From an uncultured Parvimonas sp. (GTDB lineage: Bacteria; Bacillota; Clostridia; Tissierellales; Peptoniphilaceae): a DNA stretch of 8,051 nt. The position numbers and the translations under genes are program-made. The DNA is taken from assembly GCA_902470455.1 (NCBI GenBank), contig CABRGI010000030.1, forward strand, positions 1 to 8,051, in the 5' to 3' direction. Under the pieces are notes generated by a model. The model saw nothing but the letters and a program-made list of their open reading frames with translations. It did not search any database and was not told the DNA's origin. Shown here in pieces: positions 6,657 to 8,051 of this stretch; the stretch's first letter is position 1, and each line of letters starts with the position of its first letter.

Positions 6657-6665
6657 ATTTTACCA
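6657..6665 (-). promoter_or_regulatory. Candidate extended -10 promoter of lplA-lipA
   Basis: TGGTAAAAT on the minus strand is an extended -10 (TAAAAT) about 36 bases before the lplA start, in the gap after the upstream terminator. No convincing -35 is seen. The same TGG-TA-N-AAT layout is found before the hydrolase and nuclease genes, which supports a shared promoter style. Confidence 0.42.
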
Positions 6666-6682
6666 CAAATCAATCTATAAAA

Positions 6683-6707
6683 AAAGAAAACCAAAATGAT
6701 TTTCTTT
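6683..6707 (-). terminator. Weak AT-rich terminator after the metal ABC permease
   Basis: AAAGAAAA (6683-6690) pairs with TTTTCTTT (6700-6707) in an 8-bp stem with only one G-C pair, followed on the minus strand by a run of T. It overlaps the last bases of the permease gene. The U-run is good but the stem is weak, so some readthrough into lplA is possible. Confidence 0.5.
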
Positions 6708-7509
6708 AAATTTTTAATAGCTTTCTTAAATTTTGAAAAATTACTATAGTAAAAAGCACAGCAATTCCGGTTAATACCATTGTACCACCTGGTTTTAATC
6801 CTTGATAGAAAGAAATCACAATTCCTGCAATAGTAAATGTCATTCCAAATAATATAGAATAAATTACAGTTTGAAAATAAGATTTTGAAACTCTTAATGC
6901 ACATGCAACAGGAACTACCATAAGTGATGAAACCATTAAAACTCCAACAGTTCTTGAAGCGATTGAAATTGAAAGAGAAATTAAAAATGTAAAAATTATA
7001 TTTACAGTTTGAACTTTAATTCCTGCAAGTCTTGCTCCAACTTCATCAAATGAAACATATAATAACGCCTTGTAAAGCACTGTAAAAACTGTTATTACAA
7101 TGAAGAATACCAATGTAACTAAAATAACTTCAAAATCGCTTATAGCCACAATACTACCAAATAAGAAGCTGTTGAAATTAGCCGCTCCCTTAACAAAATC
7201 AGAAAGAACAGCCGCAAGCCCGATACCTAAACTCATCATTATTGCCGTTGATATATCAGAATTTTTAGGAAAATATCTTCTCATAATTTCGATAGAAAAA
7301 CTTGCAATCGCACAGGAAATTATGGCAGTAATAATCGGATTTACTCTAAATATAAGACCAATTGTAACACCAGCAAGAGAAACATGGGACAGAGCATCTC
7401 CAATCATAGAATTTCTCTTATTTACCATAACAACTCCAATGCAAGGTATAACAATGGACAACATAATTCCAACTAAAAAAGCTCTTCTCATAAATTCAAG
7501 TTGAAACAT
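6706..7509 (-). CDS. Metal ABC transporter permease, ABC-3 family (ZnuB/MntB/TroC-like)
   Basis: The 267-residue inner-membrane protein forms the channel of a divalent metal importer, usually zinc or manganese. The N-terminus FMRRAFLVGIMLSIVIPCIGVVMV (6-29) and the following SMIGDALSHVSLAGV (34-48) are classic ABC-3 signatures. GARLAGI (158-164) is the cytoplasmic coupling region that contacts the ATPase, and GLKPGGTMVL (237-246) precedes the last membrane helix. Length and six to eight or more hydrophobic segments fit the family. The ATG (7509-7507) overlaps the stop of the ATPase gene by one base (TAATG), with only a weak purine-rich GGTGGT site, so translation is probably coupled. The substrate-binding lipoprotein is not in the window and would be expected to the right. 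Zinc versus manganese cannot be decided. Confidence 0.93.
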   Translation of the reverse strand: MFQLEFMRRAFLVGIMLSIVIPCIGVVMVNKRNSMIGDALSHVSLAGVTIGLIFRVNPIITAIISCAIASFSIEIMRRYFPKNSDISTAIMMSLGIGLAAVLSDFVKGAANFNSFLFGSIVAISDFEVILVTLVFFIVITVFTVLYKALLYVSFDEVGARLAGIKVQTVNIIFTFLISLSISIASRTVGVLMVSSLMVVPVACALRVSKSYFQTVIYSILFGMTFTIAGIVISFYQGLKPGGTMVLTGIAVLFTIVIFQNLRKLLKI

Positions 7510-8051
7510 TATCTTACCACCACTTTCTTATCTTTTATTTCCACAACCTTTGTCAAATTATCTTTCATAATCTCAAGCTCGTGAGTTACAAGTAAAATTG
7601 TAATACCATGTATCCTGTTAAGATGAGTTAAAATTTTAAAAAGTTGATTTTTACTTTCCTTGTCAATTCCCGTTGTAGGTTCATCAAAAATTAAAATCTT
7701 AGGATTATTTATCAAAGATTTTGCAATCATAATTCTCTGCTGTTGCCCACCACTCATTTTATTTATAGGTGTATTGGCAAAATCAAGCATATTTACTTGA
7801 GATAATGCCCTCTTTGCTAGTTCAATACGGCTTTTCCTAGAAAACTTAAAAAAGCCCATTTTTTCGTAAAGATTTAAAGTTACAATCTCCATAGCAGTTA
7901 TGGGAAAATTTGGTATATTGCTTGCATTTATCTGTGGAACATATCCAATTGTATTCCATTCTTTAAAATTTTTAATATTAGTATCTTCTATAAATATCTC
8001 TCCACTTGAAGGATTAAGCTCCCTTAAAATCAATTTGAGTAAAGTAGATTT
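7509..8051 (-). CDS. Metal ABC transporter ATP-binding protein (ZnuC/MntA-like), N-terminus beyond the window
   Basis: The frame is open to the right edge, giving 180 residues; about 40-60 N-terminal residues are missing. The visible part begins inside Walker A (KSTLLKLIL). It then shows the Q-loop IGYVPQ (visible residues 35-40), the ABC signature MSGGQQQR (99-106), Walker B ILIFDEP (119-125) with the catalytic glutamate, the D-loop TTGID and the H-loop histidine in LLVTHELE (153-160). All key ATPase residues are intact. The FPITAMEIVTLNLY stretch (49-62) after the Q-loop is like zinc/manganese-type ATPases. It is a cytoplasmic subunit powering the permease encoded just downstream, which overlaps its stop. 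A TTG at 8033-8031 could mimic a start but lies past Walker A, so it is not one. Confidence 0.93.
   Translation of the reverse strand, partial: KSTLLKLILRELNPSSGEIFIEDTNIKNFKEWNTIGYVPQINASNIPNFPITAMEIVTLNLYEKMGFFKFSRKSRIELAKRALSQVNMLDFANTPINKMSGGQQQRIMIAKSLINNPKILIFDEPTTGIDKESKNQLFKILTHLNRIHGITILLVTHELEIMKDNLTKVVEIKDKKVVVR

Noticed and set aside
6653..6904. Minus-strand 83-residue frame overlapping the end of the metal permease
   Set aside because: It is an out-of-frame reading of the ABC-3 permease, whose own frame stays open and conserved to its stop at 6706; there is no sign of a frameshift.
7100..7504. Plus-strand 134-residue frame opposite the metal permease
   Set aside because: It is antisense to a clear membrane transporter gene; its composition simply mirrors the codons of the real gene.

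Overview
The window comes from a low-GC bacterium. By-eye counts give about 25% GC in the leftmost gene and roughly 30-39% in sampled core genes. Strong AGGAGG-type ribosome binding sites, short U-tailed terminators and the gene set point to a Firmicute-type (Bacillota) organism, perhaps an anaerobic coccus of the Peptoniphilaceae/Tissierellia kind or a Gemella-like one. The genus cannot be fixed from this sequence. All eight genes I accept lie on the minus strand, so transcription runs from right to left.

Right to left the layout is as follows. (1) 8051-6706: an ABC transporter ATPase, cut by the window edge, and an ABC-3 family metal (Zn/Mn type) permease that overlaps it by one base. A weak AT-rich terminator follows. 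(2) 6621-4770: lplA (lipoate-protein ligase) and lipA (lipoyl synthase), ten bases apart, forming a lipoate attachment and synthesis operon closed by a terminator. (3) 4661-3732: an alpha/beta hydrolase of the lysophospholipase/monoacylglycerol-lipase type, with its own terminator. (4) 3658-3044: a small protein starting at TTG, with an N-terminal SAP-like segment and a C-terminal region resembling DUF6434, function unknown. (5) 2946-1391: a consensus promoter, a ykkC-family riboswitch aptamer with an overlapping terminator, and an AzgA-type NCS2 purine permease, closed by a perfect 15-bp terminator hairpin. (6) 1176-1: a Sau3AI/MutH-type GATC restriction endonuclease, running off the left edge.

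The most informative items are the riboswitch-purine permease unit, where aptamer and terminator share a strand and so suggest a ligand-ON switch, and the Sau3AI-like nuclease. The nuclease gene is unusually AT-rich, its modification methylase is not visible, and only six GATC sites were found by eye in 8 kb. The rest is ordinary housekeeping and transport. I see no tRNA, rRNA, insertion sequence or CRISPR array.
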